This document shows, in pieces, positions 16,678 to 26,600 of a stretch of 46,209 bases of DNA. The position numbers and the translations under genes are program-made. Source of the DNA: JAWUVP01 sp034112285. Lineage in GTDB: Bacteria; Pseudomonadota; Gammaproteobacteria; JABDGN01. Location of the stretch: the NCBI GenBank assembly GCA_034112285.1, contig JAWUVP010000026.1, forward strand, positions 1 through 46,209, read 5' to 3'. How positions within the stretch are numbered: position 1 is the stretch's first letter; every line of letters begins with the position of its first letter. Under the pieces are notes generated by a model. The model made no database searches. It worked only from the letters and a program-made list of their open reading frames with translations, and was not told the origin of the DNA.

Positions 16678-18045
16678 TTAAGCGGCATGTGTTTCTCTCT
16701 CATAGCATTCTTTTGATGACCTCTTTAGCTCAGCTAATCTACCTAAGCATAGTAGTTTATATCGCTCTCTACCTTTCAGTATATCGTCATGAATTTCATA
16801 TGGGGCATAACCATCAAATATATTGGGGTCTGATAAAATGGTTAAAGGTAATCTATAGCGAATATGAAAGTAATAAAAAATCAATAGACAGGTGCGTATG
16901 TTACCGTCACGAAAGAGGTGATGTACATCAATAAATTGCACAAAATCTATTAGCGCTAATAATTTTTGTTTTTCATCATGGCGAGGGTCATTAAATAGCG
17001 TTACAAGCTTAGCAATTTCAGTGTTCATGAAAGCCTTGAATTTGTCTAAATTCGATATGCCCCCAGAGACAATGGCACTTCTCATGTCTACTTTTTCTGG
17101 GCAGTAAGTCGGCTTGTGATAGCCTTTGTCTGCGACCTGAATTCCCGACTTTGTTGTGAGCCATTTTCGCCTGAGTAGTTTTAAGCCAACAGGGGTGCTG
17201 TTGTATTTTGATAAGTGGTATCCCGTTCTGTTCTTGTCAGCGACGTTGTTAAACGTATCTTTTTTAAGGAATCCAGCCGCTAGATCGTGCCAAGAAATAA
17301 TATCTTCAATGGTAAAAGATTTTTGAAGGGTTATGTGTTGTAACATTACGTTGAAGGCTCGCGCAAAATTTGTATAAAAGCCTTTCTCCACCTCAAAAGT
17401 ATCAGAAAGAGTGGTGTTGTAAATTTGTTTTAAGTCTTTGGGGTTGCAATCAAAAATATTATCGCGCGCTTTTCTAAATTTGCATAGTTGTTCAGGCTTT
17501 ATTATGTGCCAGAGAGCAAAGTCTATAATGAAACAACCCAGCGTTTCACTCATGGGAAAACCGTAGTATCTATATAATAGTTGGACAGGAGGCAGCCCAA
17601 TAAAAGGTTGCACCGTTGTAATATAGGCTTGCAAAAAACTATTATACCCTTCCAGCTGTATGGGGATGTTTTTTCGCGTAGCATACGAGCTTTCGGCTAG
17701 CTCGGCTTTATAGGCGTTTATGCTGGGCGCAAACGCTTTAAGCTCTTCGAATGGGACTATACTATTGACAAAAATGGTTAATATCTTGTAACAAATATCG
17801 GTGATAATAAGTTTGTGTGCCAGTAAATCGTGCTGCACACGAATGGCACCATTTTCTTTGTTGAGTTTGAGAGCAAGCCCATTGATCATAATATTGAAAA
17901 ACGCGCAAAAATCATCACAGTTTAGTTCAGGCGTAAAAACTAGGCTAGCGCAGTGGTATTCAGTCTTTTCTTTTCTGGGGCAAGAGACTGCTGGAGCGTG
18001 ATAGGCGGGGTGAAGTATTGTCGAGTTTAATGGCGCGCGGTTCAT
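16678..18045 (-). CDS. Fic-domain protein, putative AMPylase-type effector
   Basis: This 455-residue protein has a C-terminal Fic core, HLFRDGNIRTC with His376, Phe378, Asp380, Gly381, Asn382 and Arg384, close to the family motif HxFx(D/E)GNxR. The usual second Gly of GNGR is Ile383. The motif is preceded by a helix (LLALIDFVQFIDVH) and followed by another (LLIFYYFHIRY), as in the Fic fold. Fic proteins usually transfer AMP or another phosphate-containing group to a hydroxyl side chain of a target. I did not find a convincing inhibitory (S/T)xxxE(G/N) helix. The N-terminal 330 residues have no family I recognise, no signal peptide and no membrane segment, which fits a protein delivered by a type IV system. 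It converges with purF; its start is 175 bases from fimV, which diverges. Confidence 0.72.
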   Translation of the reverse strand: MNRAPLNSTILHPAYHAPAVSCPRKEKTEYHCASLVFTPELNCDDFCAFFNIMINGLALKLNKENGAIRVQHDLLAHKLIITDICYKILTIFVNSIVPFEELKAFAPSINAYKAELAESSYATRKNIPIQLEGYNSFLQAYITTVQPFIGLPPVQLLYRYYGFPMSETLGCFIIDFALWHIIKPEQLCKFRKARDNIFDCNPKDLKQIYNTTLSDTFEVEKGFYTNFARAFNVMLQHITLQKSFTIEDIISWHDLAAGFLKKDTFNNVADKNRTGYHLSKYNSTPVGLKLLRRKWLTTKSGIQVADKGYHKPTYCPEKVDMRSAIVSGGISNLDKFKAFMNTEIAKLVTLFNDPRHDEKQKLLALIDFVQFIDVHHLFRDGNIRTCLLIFYYFHIRYRLPLTILSDPNIFDGYAPYEIHDDILKGRERYKLLCLGRLAELKRSSKECYERETHAA

Positions 18046-18159
18046 TTTTAGAGCTTGTTGTAAAGAGTGGGCAAAATACTACCAGAAGTGACCGCCGATT
18101 AAAAGCAGCGTTTTAATTTTTTGTTGTATTGGTAGGCCCAATTATAAGCGTGCGTCAGG

Positions 18160-18187
18160 TTGCAAAATCAGTGAGATAAGGTATAGT
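18160..18187 (+). promoter_or_regulatory. Sigma-70-type promoter of fimV
   Basis: TTGCAA at 18160-18165 and TATAGT at 18182-18187 are separated by 16 bases, a good vegetative promoter. The predicted start site near 18194 is 27 bases before the GTG at 18221. Confidence 0.5.
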
Positions 18188-18220
18188 CACTCGACCGGTT
18201 TACCCGATAGCTCTCCCGTC

Positions 18221-20545
18221 GTGCCCGTCAAATTTAGTTACTTGTTACTATGTTTTATAGCTTTATTATCGGCTATATTTAAAGAACGGACACACAGATT
18301 GGATAGTACATTGCGCAAACTTCTCATGTTATTGTTATTGGCCCCTGCACTGGCATTTGCCTTAAGTGTTGGTCCATTACAAGTAAAATCTCATCTTTAT
18401 CAACCTTTACAAGCTAAGCTGCTCATTAGCGACTTACAAAAAATTCCCACTGATGAAATTAAAGTAGGCCTTGCCTCAGGAAAAGAATTTGCCCGGGCCA
18501 ACATGGTTCGCTCACATCTGATCAACTCGTTACGTTTCAAGAGCCAGAACACCGCGGAAGGTCTGCTGGTTAATATCTCCAGCGCTGCTCCAGTGAGCGA
18601 GCCGTATGTTAACTTTTTACTGCATGTTTCTTGGCCTGAGGGTGAGTATATTAAAAGCTATGTTGCGTTGCTCAATCCCGCGCCAACCATTGCCCCTAAG
18701 CCTGTGCCCGTTATGCACACTAAGCTTATTAAGCCAGTGCAGCGCGAATATGCTGTTTCACAGCAGCCTCAATCGCGTGTTTATGGGCCCACTAAGCGTA
18801 CCGATAATTTATGGGAAGTGGCTAAAGCCGTGCGTCCCAACAAATCAGTCAGTATCAATCAAACCATGATTGCCTTAGCGCAATATAATGCACAAGCTTT
18901 TCGCAAGCATAATATTAATGGTTTGATGAGTGGCTTTTATTTGCGTGTGCCCACAGAGCAACAAATTAAAGCGATTAATCAGTCGTCTGCATGGCAAAAA
19001 ACAAAGAATCACAACCAAGCATGGGTAAAAGGCCAACATGTGAAGCTTCAAATTAAAAAGTGGTCTAAACCAGTTGCCGTGCCCATGCTAAAACCTGCTA
19101 CTCCAGTCGTCACTCCAGTGGGCGCAGCGCAAACACAGGCTATGCCCACAGCAGCCCTAATGCCTGCTAATACGTCAGCCAAAGCTCCTGCGATAGTTGA
19201 CTCAACGTTAGTGGCAAAAGTATCGAGCTTGCTAATGAGCAACACCGAATTGAAAACGCAAAACAAACAGTTAAGTAATGTTAATAGCTTGCTTGATGTT
19301 GCCAACGCTAAATTAAAAGTTGAAGTGGCAAAGCTATCTAGCATGGAAGCAGCGCTGCAAGCGGAGCTGGTTAAAAGCCAGGGTGCCGTGAAACGGTTGC
19401 AGCAACTTATTAAGCAGCAAGTGACGTTAAGCCTCAAAAAGGCCAAACAAGAAAATGCTGTTGTGGATATTTTAACCCAGCATTGGTGGATGTTAATTGC
19501 CTTGCTAATTGTTGTTTTGCTGTTGGTGTGGTTGGTTATTTATCATCGTTCACGCAATCAACAAAGTTATACGCGTAAATCGACTACTAAGGATGAGGAT
19601 GCGCAAACGGATGTTGACGCTGATTTAGAAGACGAAAGCTTAGATATAGACGTTGATCGTCAACCTAACGAACGGAAAACGCACATTGAGCACCAAGCGG
19701 CTGGTGAGGATTTAGACGCCCTAGATATGAGTGACGTGTTACCCGATATGACGGTGCAAGAAATGCGTCGCAAAAATCCTAAGCTAAGCGATGATACTGC
19801 ATCCGTTAATGATTTATTGGCCGAAGCAAAACTCTATGTGGATTATGGTCGTTTAGATCAAGCACAAGAAATGCTCAATAAAACGGTAACGATGTTACCC
19901 AATGAAATTAGTTTGTGGGATGAACTTTTACATATCGCCGCCGACATACGTGACCGTGTTTATTTTGGTGCGATAGTGGCCAAAATTCCTGCAGAGTTAC
20001 TAACTGAAGGTGATAAAGGCCTCTGGCATACGGTAGAAGCCTTACGTGAGAATTTGCCCATTGAAGTGACGCCTTCAGCAGAAGCAAAAGCACCAAAAAA
20101 TGATGATGCTGAGCAGAGCCAGGTTGCGGGCGAAACGGGCATTCCAATGCTAACGCCAATGTCGGCGGAAGAGGCTGAACTTGAAGAACCTGTTATAGCT
20201 CAAGAGCCTGATACTACTACACTAACCCCACTGGCTGATAATGATGACGCTAGTTTTACCTTAGCAGACGAAGAGGCTGCTCCAACAGTAGAAGCACCTG
20301 AGCAGACCGTAGAAAAAAACGCACTAGATTTTAGCTTTAAACTCAGCGATATGGATGAAGAAAAGGTTCATGCTGATGTGGTTGGAGAAGACAGCGAACA
20401 AGCTGAGCTAGATTTAATTTGTGCTTACGTTGAAATGTCTGATTATAAAGCGGCTAAAAAATCTCTGAAAAAACTTATTGCAACCGCCCGCGCAGATATT
20501 AAAGTTCAGGCAGAAAAAATGCTAGAAGACTTGCAAAGTAAGTAA
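18221..20545 (+). CDS. fimV: FimV-like peptidoglycan-binding polar/motility protein
   Basis: The pieces of FimV are in order: a signal segment (LLMLLLLAPALAFA) followed by the conserved first mature stretch (LSVGPLQVKSHLYQPLQAKLLI), a LysM-like region (RTDNLWEVAKAVRPN, about residues 190-250), a proline-alanine linker, a coiled coil (about residues 335-410), one membrane helix (about residues 420-443), an acidic cytosolic region, and the C-terminal FimV domain (residues about 705-774, QAELDLICAYVEMSDYKAAKKSL written in part). In Pseudomonas it organises polar type IV pilus and cyclic AMP signalling; Legionella has a homologue. The start is uncertain: GTG at 18221 fits the promoter, but the signal peptide suggests TTG at 18311, and neither has a strong ribosome site. 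Confidence 0.85.
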   Translation: MPVKFSYLLLCFIALLSAIFKERTHRLDSTLRKLLMLLLLAPALAFALSVGPLQVKSHLYQPLQAKLLISDLQKIPTDEIKVGLASGKEFARANMVRSHLINSLRFKSQNTAEGLLVNISSAAPVSEPYVNFLLHVSWPEGEYIKSYVALLNPAPTIAPKPVPVMHTKLIKPVQREYAVSQQPQSRVYGPTKRTDNLWEVAKAVRPNKSVSINQTMIALAQYNAQAFRKHNINGLMSGFYLRVPTEQQIKAINQSSAWQKTKNHNQAWVKGQHVKLQIKKWSKPVAVPMLKPATPVVTPVGAAQTQAMPTAALMPANTSAKAPAIVDSTLVAKVSSLLMSNTELKTQNKQLSNVNSLLDVANAKLKVEVAKLSSMEAALQAELVKSQGAVKRLQQLIKQQVTLSLKKAKQENAVVDILTQHWWMLIALLIVVLLLVWLVIYHRSRNQQSYTRKSTTKDEDAQTDVDADLEDESLDIDVDRQPNERKTHIEHQAAGEDLDALDMSDVLPDMTVQEMRRKNPKLSDDTASVNDLLAEAKLYVDYGRLDQAQEMLNKTVTMLPNEISLWDELLHIAADIRDRVYFGAIVAKIPAELLTEGDKGLWHTVEALRENLPIEVTPSAEAKAPKNDDAEQSQVAGETGIPMLTPMSAEEAELEEPVIAQEPDTTTLTPLADNDDASFTLADEEAAPTVEAPEQTVEKNALDFSFKLSDMDEEKVHADVVGEDSEQAELDLICAYVEMSDYKAAKKSLKKLIATARADIKVQAEKMLEDLQSK

Positions 20546-20689
20546 GCCTTTTTTTATTCGCTGCGAGCATACCGTCCCTAGATCTAAATAAGTAGGCTGG
20601 GGCCTAGTTTGCATCCCCCACATGATTCTTCTCTAATACCCTCGTACGATTTTAATAGGTCAATGGCGACAGATATCCGCTAATTCTGT

Positions 20690-20695
20690 TACACT
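20690..20695 (+). promoter_or_regulatory. -10 box directly before truA (leaderless-type start)
   Basis: TACACT ends 6 bases before the truA ATG, with no ribosome site in the gap. GCGACA at 20666-20671 could serve as a -35 with an 18-base spacer. Confidence 0.35.
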
Positions 20696-20701
20696 TCGTT
20701 T

Positions 20702-21460
20702 ATGAGATTTGTAGCAAAAATTGAATATGACGGCACCGCCTACCATGGCTGGCAATTGCAAAAAGGTGATTTACCTACCGTGCAAGGGGCGGTTGAACAT
20801 GCATTAAGCCGGGTTGGCAATCACCCGATTAGAGTTCATTGTGCTGGGCGCACCGATGCCGGAGTACATGGCTTAGGGCAAATTATTCATTTTGATAGCA
20901 CTGCCGATCGCACCGAGCATGCGTGGACTTTTGGTGCGAATGCCAATTTGCCACACGATGTCTCCGTGCATTGGGTGCGGCCAGTGAGTGAGGAATTTCA
21001 TGCGCGTTTTGGCGCGGTGGCTCGCCGGTATCGCTATACTATTTACAATCATTCCATTAGGCCGGCTATTAGGCGCCAATATGTAACCTGGCACTCTACA
21101 CCATTAGACGCCATAAGCATGCAACAAGCAGCGAAAATTTTGGTGGGGCAGCATGATTTTTCAGCTTTTCGCGCTAAAGGGTGCCAAGCCAAATCGCCGG
21201 TGCGTACGGTTGAATTTTTAGAGGTTACGCGTGAAGGAGATTACATACACCTTGATATTAAAGCTAATGCTTTTTTACACCATATGGTGCGTAACATTGC
21301 TGGAGCATTAATGGCCGTTGGCAGTGGCAAAGAAGATATTGCTTGGGTACAAAGTGTGCTGGAATCTAAAAGTCGTGCCGAAGGTGGGGTGACCGCTTTG
21401 TCGGCAGGCTTATGTTTTGCCGAGGTCTATTATCCGACAGGGTTTGCTTTGCCTAAATAA
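20702..21460 (+). CDS. truA: tRNA pseudouridine(38-40) synthase
   Basis: KIEYDGTAYHGWQLQ opens the protein and the catalytic motif CAGRTDAGVHGLGQ (Asp near residue 53) is intact; FLHHMVRNIAGALMAVG near the end is also typical. The length (252) is near the E. coli value (270). It converts U38, U39 and U40 of many tRNAs to pseudouridine. It follows fimV, a common order in gammaproteobacteria, but has its own -10 box immediately upstream of the ATG and so may be expressed separately. Confidence 0.96.
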   Translation: MRFVAKIEYDGTAYHGWQLQKGDLPTVQGAVEHALSRVGNHPIRVHCAGRTDAGVHGLGQIIHFDSTADRTEHAWTFGANANLPHDVSVHWVRPVSEEFHARFGAVARRYRYTIYNHSIRPAIRRQYVTWHSTPLDAISMQQAAKILVGQHDFSAFRAKGCQAKSPVRTVEFLEVTREGDYIHLDIKANAFLHHMVRNIAGALMAVGSGKEDIAWVQSVLESKSRAEGGVTALSAGLCFAEVYYPTGFALPK

Positions 21461-21541
21461 TGCCCATTTAATCTCGCTATTTCTGGCTTATGTGGCTTAA
21501 ATACGGCACAATACGCGTTCAATTTACTACGGAGTATCCAC

Positions 21542-22264
21542 ATGAAGCGTATCGCTCTTCTTGCCACAATCTTAGCGCTATTAACTAGCCAAGCCATGGC
21601 TGAAAAACAAGATGTTATTTTAAGTTCTCAAACCGATAAAATCAGTTATATCATTGGTCTAAACATCGGTAAAAATTTCAAAGAACAAGGCACTGATGTC
21701 AACCCTAACACGTTGATGAAGGGCTTAGAAGATGGCCTGAGTGGCGATGATGCATTGCTTGATGCTGGGCAACAAAAAACGGTGATGCAAGCTTACCAAA
21801 AAGAAATGTTAGGTAAAATTCAAGAGAAACTTGAAAAGCAATCTGAAAAAGATAATGCCGCAGGGGATGCTTTCTTAACAGCAAACGCTTTAAAACCAGG
21901 TGTGCAAGTGAACGCAACAGGCTTGCAATATAAAGTTATTAAATCGGGTAAAGGCGATAGCCCAAAACGTAACGATAAAGTTAAGGTCAAATATGAAGGC
22001 AGCCTTATCAACGGTGAAGTCTTTGACAGCACCGATGAACGTGGTTCTGGTAAGCCAGCCGTGTTCCGTGTTGATCAAGTCATCCCAGGTTGGACTCAAG
22101 CATTACAGATGATGCGCCCAGGTTCTGTGTGGGAAATCTATATCCCAGCTAAATTAGGCTACGGAGCGCGTGGTATGGGCGGAGCTATTCCACCTAACAG
22201 CGTACTTATTTTTAAAGTTGATTTAGTTAAAGTCATTAAAAATAAGAAAAACAGAAAAAAATAA
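21542..22264 (+). CDS. mip: FKBP-type peptidyl-prolyl isomerase, Mip/FkpA-like, exported
   Basis: A cleavable signal peptide (residues 1-20, ending SQAMA) precedes an N-terminal dimerisation region (residues about 25-100) with a long charged helix, and then the FKBP domain (residues about 125-235). FKBP landmarks are VKVKYEGSLINGEVFDST, VIPGWTQALQMM and WEIYIPAKLGYGARG. The domain is close to Legionella Mip and E. coli FkpA. It would catalyse prolyl isomerisation in the periplasm or at the cell surface; Mip promotes host-cell infection in Legionella. CGGAG is a ribosome site before the ATG. A strong terminator follows. The basic tail KNKKNRKK is unusual. Confidence 0.92.
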   Translation: MKRIALLATILALLTSQAMAEKQDVILSSQTDKISYIIGLNIGKNFKEQGTDVNPNTLMKGLEDGLSGDDALLDAGQQKTVMQAYQKEMLGKIQEKLEKQSEKDNAAGDAFLTANALKPGVQVNATGLQYKVIKSGKGDSPKRNDKVKVKYEGSLINGEVFDSTDERGSGKPAVFRVDQVIPGWTQALQMMRPGSVWEIYIPAKLGYGARGMGGAIPPNSVLIFKVDLVKVIKNKKNRKK

Positions 22265-22280
22265 AATCCGTTAGCTCGGA

Positions 22281-22343
22281 AGGGGGCAGCTCTTAAGGCT
22301 TGAAATCAGTTTGAATTCAGGCCTTAAGTCTGGCCCCATTTTT
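22281..22343 (+). terminator. Rho-independent terminator after the mip-like gene
   Basis: A long hairpin runs from GGGGGCAG...CTTAAGGC on the left to GCCTTAAG...CTGGCCCC on the right, with a mostly paired extension toward the loop. A run of five T follows the CCCCA. It lies 17 bases after the stop codon and just before the ampG ribosome site, so ampG must start from readthrough or from a promoter inside this stretch. Confidence 0.75.
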
Positions 22344-22348
22344 ATGTC

Positions 22349-22362
22349 AGGAGAATAATCTG
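22349..22362 (+). promoter_or_regulatory. Ribosome site and probable CTG start of ampG
   Basis: AGGAG at 22349-22353 sits 6 bases before an in-frame CTG at 22360, while the first ATG (22387) has no ribosome site. Starting at CTG adds nine residues (reading LLQQYFTKR in the code), which restore the QYxxxR N-terminus seen in other AmpG proteins. Confidence 0.5.
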
Positions 22363-22386
22363 TTACAGCAATATTTTACTAAACGT

Positions 22387-23592
22387 ATGCTCATTATGCT
22401 GTTAATGAGTTTTTCATCTGGCTTGCCTTTGGCGCTAGTAGGCAGCACCTTGCAGGCTTGGTATACACTCGGTGGCGTGGGCGTTGTTGCCATTGGTGCA
22501 TTAAGTTTGGTAGGTCAACCCTATGCGTTTAAAGTTTTTTGGGCGCCGTTAATGGACCGGTATGTTCTGCCATTTTTAGGGCGTAGGCGTGGTTGGACTT
22601 TCTTGGCTCAAGTTTTTTTGCTTATTGGCATTATGCTAATGGGCTGGTTTAATCCCACAAAACATCCCGTTGAGTTAGCCTTTATGGCACTGCTGGTTGC
22701 CTTTTTTTCTGCTTCACAAGATTTAACCTTAGATGCTTATCGCACTGATTTACTTGACCCCGAAGAGCGAGGCGTGGGCGGCGCCGTATGGGCTAATGGC
22801 TATCGGATTGCGATGATCATTTCTGGCGCGGTGGCGTTACTTATCGCGGCAAAATATGGCTGGCGAGTAACGTATTGTTTAATGGGCTTGTTGATGCTGC
22901 TAGGTTTAATAACCACGTTGTTAGCACCTGAACCTGAATATGATTTAAGTAAACAGAGCGATACTCTGTATGGCACCGCCAAAGAAGCCTTTGCCGATAT
23001 GCTGAGCCGTAAGCATATTGGCTGGCTTTTAGGTTTCATCGCCTTGTATAAGCTAGGTGATGCCTTTGCTTTAAGTTTATCGAGCGTATTTTATTTACGT
23101 GACTTACACTTTACTTTAATTCAAGTTGCGTGGGTGGGAAAAACCTTTGGTACCGTTGCCGGCATTGGCGGAATTATTTTGGGTGGAGCTTTAATGGTCC
23201 GCATGTCGTTATATCGTGCGCTAATGCTGTTTGGTTGCTTGCAATCATTTTCTCTGTTGCTTTTTTGTTGGTTAGCCTTGGCAGGTAAAGTGCTTTGGCT
23301 ATTTGCAACTGCCGTGTTTGTTGAGCACTTAACCAGTGGTATGGGAACAATTGCTTTGTTTGTGTTACTGATGGCCTTGTGCGATAAGCGCTTTACCGCA
23401 ACACAATATGCTTTATTGTCAGTTGTTGGGGCATTGAGTAGAATTTATATTGGCCCGCTAGCCGGTCTTGCCATCAGCATCATTGGTTGGCCAGATTATT
23501 TTTTAGCGAGTTTTATTCTAGGGCTGTTGGGGCTTGGAATTCTCTTTTGGTTACGAAATAAGGTCGATTTTTCAGCAAAATGGATTCGATAG
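22387..23592 (+). CDS. ampG: AmpG-type muropeptide permease (major facilitator family)
   Basis: This is a roughly 12-helix protein of 401 residues from the ATG given (410 from the more likely CTG at 22360). It begins with FSSGLPLALVGSTLQAW and continues LVGQPYAFKVFWAPLMDRY, then FSASQDLTLDAYRTDLL and GVGGAVWANGYRIAM, all typical of AmpG. AmpG imports GlcNAc-anhydro-MurNAc peptides from the periplasm for cell-wall recycling; in many bacteria this also feeds beta-lactamase regulation. It converges with tamB, 12 bases away. Confidence 0.9.
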   Translation: MLIMLLMSFSSGLPLALVGSTLQAWYTLGGVGVVAIGALSLVGQPYAFKVFWAPLMDRYVLPFLGRRRGWTFLAQVFLLIGIMLMGWFNPTKHPVELAFMALLVAFFSASQDLTLDAYRTDLLDPEERGVGGAVWANGYRIAMIISGAVALLIAAKYGWRVTYCLMGLLMLLGLITTLLAPEPEYDLSKQSDTLYGTAKEAFADMLSRKHIGWLLGFIALYKLGDAFALSLSSVFYLRDLHFTLIQVAWVGKTFGTVAGIGGIILGGALMVRMSLYRALMLFGCLQSFSLLLFCWLALAGKVLWLFATAVFVEHLTSGMGTIALFVLLMALCDKRFTATQYALLSVVGALSRIYIGPLAGLAISIIGWPDYFLASFILGLLGLGILFWLRNKVDFSAKWIR

Positions 23593-23604
23593 AGAAAGCT
23601 AAAA

Positions 23605-26600
23605 TCAATTATGTTCCCAGCTATATAACAAATCTACGCCATTTCCCAAGCTATTGCTTTCAGTTTGCAACGACCAGTTTTTATCAAACGAATACGAAGC
23701 ACTTAGCGTGTTAATAGGTAGTATTAGGCCGATACTATAGCGGATAAATAATTTCGGCGACAGCATCTTGCCCAACACCAATGAGGTGTTTTCTTGCACT
23801 GTATTGGTGGCGGGATTCAAATAATTATTGCTTTGAAAGCCAACTTCATTTAATTCTAATTTATTACGCACCGCGCTTACCAGGCCAGAAACTTGGCCAT
23901 CACCACTGGTGAGAGCATTTGCCGCTTGTAGCAAGGCTTCACCTTGTTGGTTGTTGGCCTTATTCATAGGGTAACCTAATACTAAATAAGAAAGTATGTC
24001 GGCTTGCGTTAAATCTGATTGGTCTGAAAATAACGTAATGTGTGGTTGTTGTAAGGTATGCGTTACGCTCACGCCCACTAAAATATTCTTACGCTGCATG
24101 GGCACATTGACTTGTTGGCTGGCTGCGGCAATGGCAGAGTTGGAGCTGCCGGTGTTGGTTAAGCTGTTTTGATTTGGATCAACAAAGGTCTTAATGGTTT
24201 TGGTCGCTTGAATTTTTAAACCAGGATTTGTGGTCGCGCCACCGGCATAAAGCAATTTGCCATTTGTAATGCTAAGCTTTTGTCCAAAGGCGCTTACTAT
24301 ACCTTTGGGAATAGTCAGCTCGCCATTTGCGGTTGTTTCACTATGGGGAGAGTCGGTTAATTGTATATTGCCTGCAAGGCTTGCGGATAATAGCTTTGTT
24401 TTCAGCTGCACATCTTTGCCTAACTCAACATTAAGCGTGGTGTAAAAATAATTACTCCACGAATTATTTGTTTGCGCGGTTCCGGCTTGAATGATCTCCA
24501 CATCAGAGGGCAGGCTGCTAACGTTGCTGTATTGTAATAAGTCGATGTCAGCTCGTGGAAAGCTGATTTTTCCGGTTAAATCAATACGTTGTTTTTGCAA
24601 TATAAGCTGTAAGTTCGGGCTGACGGCAATTTTAAAATGTGGTGTATTATCAACGGCAAAATCTTCACCTTGTATGTTTAGCTTTGTGCGCCACAGTTTA
24701 TTGGGCAGGCTGTGGCCATTGATGGTTAAATGACCCTTGCCAGATTCGGTTGTCAGCTTGTAATTAACTTGCTGCTTGGCTGCTGCGATCTGTAGGTTTA
24801 ACTTTTTAAGATCGACTCCATGTGCTAATAACTTGATTTCTCCTTGTAGCAAGCTTATCTGCCCCATTAGATTAGGCCTTAACAGGGTGCCGTTCCATTT
24901 GAATTGAGTGTTTAGCTGCCCTGAGAGTTTATCCGCGCCAGGCAAAAAGGCTTGGATTATTTTCAGGTTGGGTATTGTGCTACTCATTTCACCAGAGGTC
25001 ACGTGAGTTTGCTGCCAAAAATTATCCGGCATAATATTCGACACGTTTGCGCTAAGGTTTATCGTGTTGTTGTCATTGAAATGTAATTTAGTTTGGCTTG
25101 CTAAAGCATTATCTTTGATGCTGTAGCCTATCTGCGCTTGGTTAATGCGTAGTTGTTGTTCTTGATGATGGAACGGGTAGAGGATTTTGCTGTTAACTAA
25201 GCCAAATGTTCCTTCAGAATTTATTTTATTTTCTTTTAGGGTGTAGGTGCTATTTAAGTTTAAGCGTCCTGCGAGCTTTATGTTTGTGGGTAAAACAAAG
25301 TTAAATAAGTTTAATGCTAAATTTTTAATTTGAACATTTAGCTCACGCAGTTTTTTGTTATGAAAAATCAAGTCCGCATTTATCTGTTGTTTGTTCGCGC
25401 GCCATTTAAAATCATGTAGGTTGATATGGTTATCATGGTATCGTAATTTAAACGCATTTATTAAGTTCCAGTTGCCTAATGATTTTGATTGTAAGTTTAA
25501 GCGTGACACATTGAATTGAAAGTCCTTATCTAGTAAGTTACTGGTGGCGTTAAGGAATAAAATTCCTTGCTCAGTTTGTAGTGATAAATCGAATTTTCGG
25601 CTTGGATTTTTGCCACTCAAATTCATGTCAATATGTTGAAATTGATAATGGCTAATTCTAATATTCTTACTGTTTAAAGTAATCGTCGAAGCAAGCTTAG
25701 GATTGGTGTTAATGGCAAACTGGCTACTAAAATTGTCCACATGATACTGTTGCCAAGTGAGCTCGTTGGCTGCTATGCGACCCCGTGTCGCAATAAAGTT
25801 GTTGTGTAGTGTTAAGCTACCCTCGCTGACCAGTTGGCCCTGCGCCATAGGAAATATTTTTTCTAAGGCAGGGATGTTGAGATCCCAGCGCAGGTTGCTG
25901 TCATCTTTTGCGGTATAGTGCGCGGCCAAATGCGCCGCTCCAACCATCATGTCGCCATCTGCCGCACTTAAGCTGGCGCGGTGTAATTTAGCATCTAAGC
26001 TTCCAGATAGCGGTTGGCCGCGCAAATCTCCCTTTAAATTGAATAGCTTGAGCGATAAATGCTGTGCATCACCGTTCAGCGTTAGTTGGCTGGAAATATC
26101 ACCGGGCCAGTTAACCCACTTTGTTTCGGGTTTTATATTTTTGGCCATCAGCCCTAGCTGATAATTAAAATCAGATTTCCAATTCAGCTGGGCAGTACCT
26201 TCTGCTGAGCCTTGCAAGGTTTTCAGCGCTAGATGCTGAAGTGTTAATTGTTGTGTATCTCCTTCACCGACCACGCTTAGCTGGGTGTTAGGCACCTTTT
26301 CGCCTTGCACGTCTGTGGCTACCTCTAGCTTATAGTGTTGGGGGGTTCCCATAACATTAACTGTGCCACTAAGAGATTCAGCTCTAGGTTTGCTCTGTAA
26401 TAGCAGATTTTCCCAAGCAAGATTTAGCTGCAATTGTTGTTGAGCGAGTGACTTGCTAGCAAGATTTAGCTCGATTGTACCCGGATCATTTTTCTGCTCA
26501 CTATGCAATTGGGCGGCTAAGGTTAAGGTTTGCACATTACCCTTGGCGTTGAAATTTCCCATAAAACGTTGCGCTGTTAATATCCCCAAGTCAGTAACAT

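Noticed and set aside
20546..20560. Run of seven T just after fimV as a terminator
   Set aside because: No stable stem precedes the T-run.
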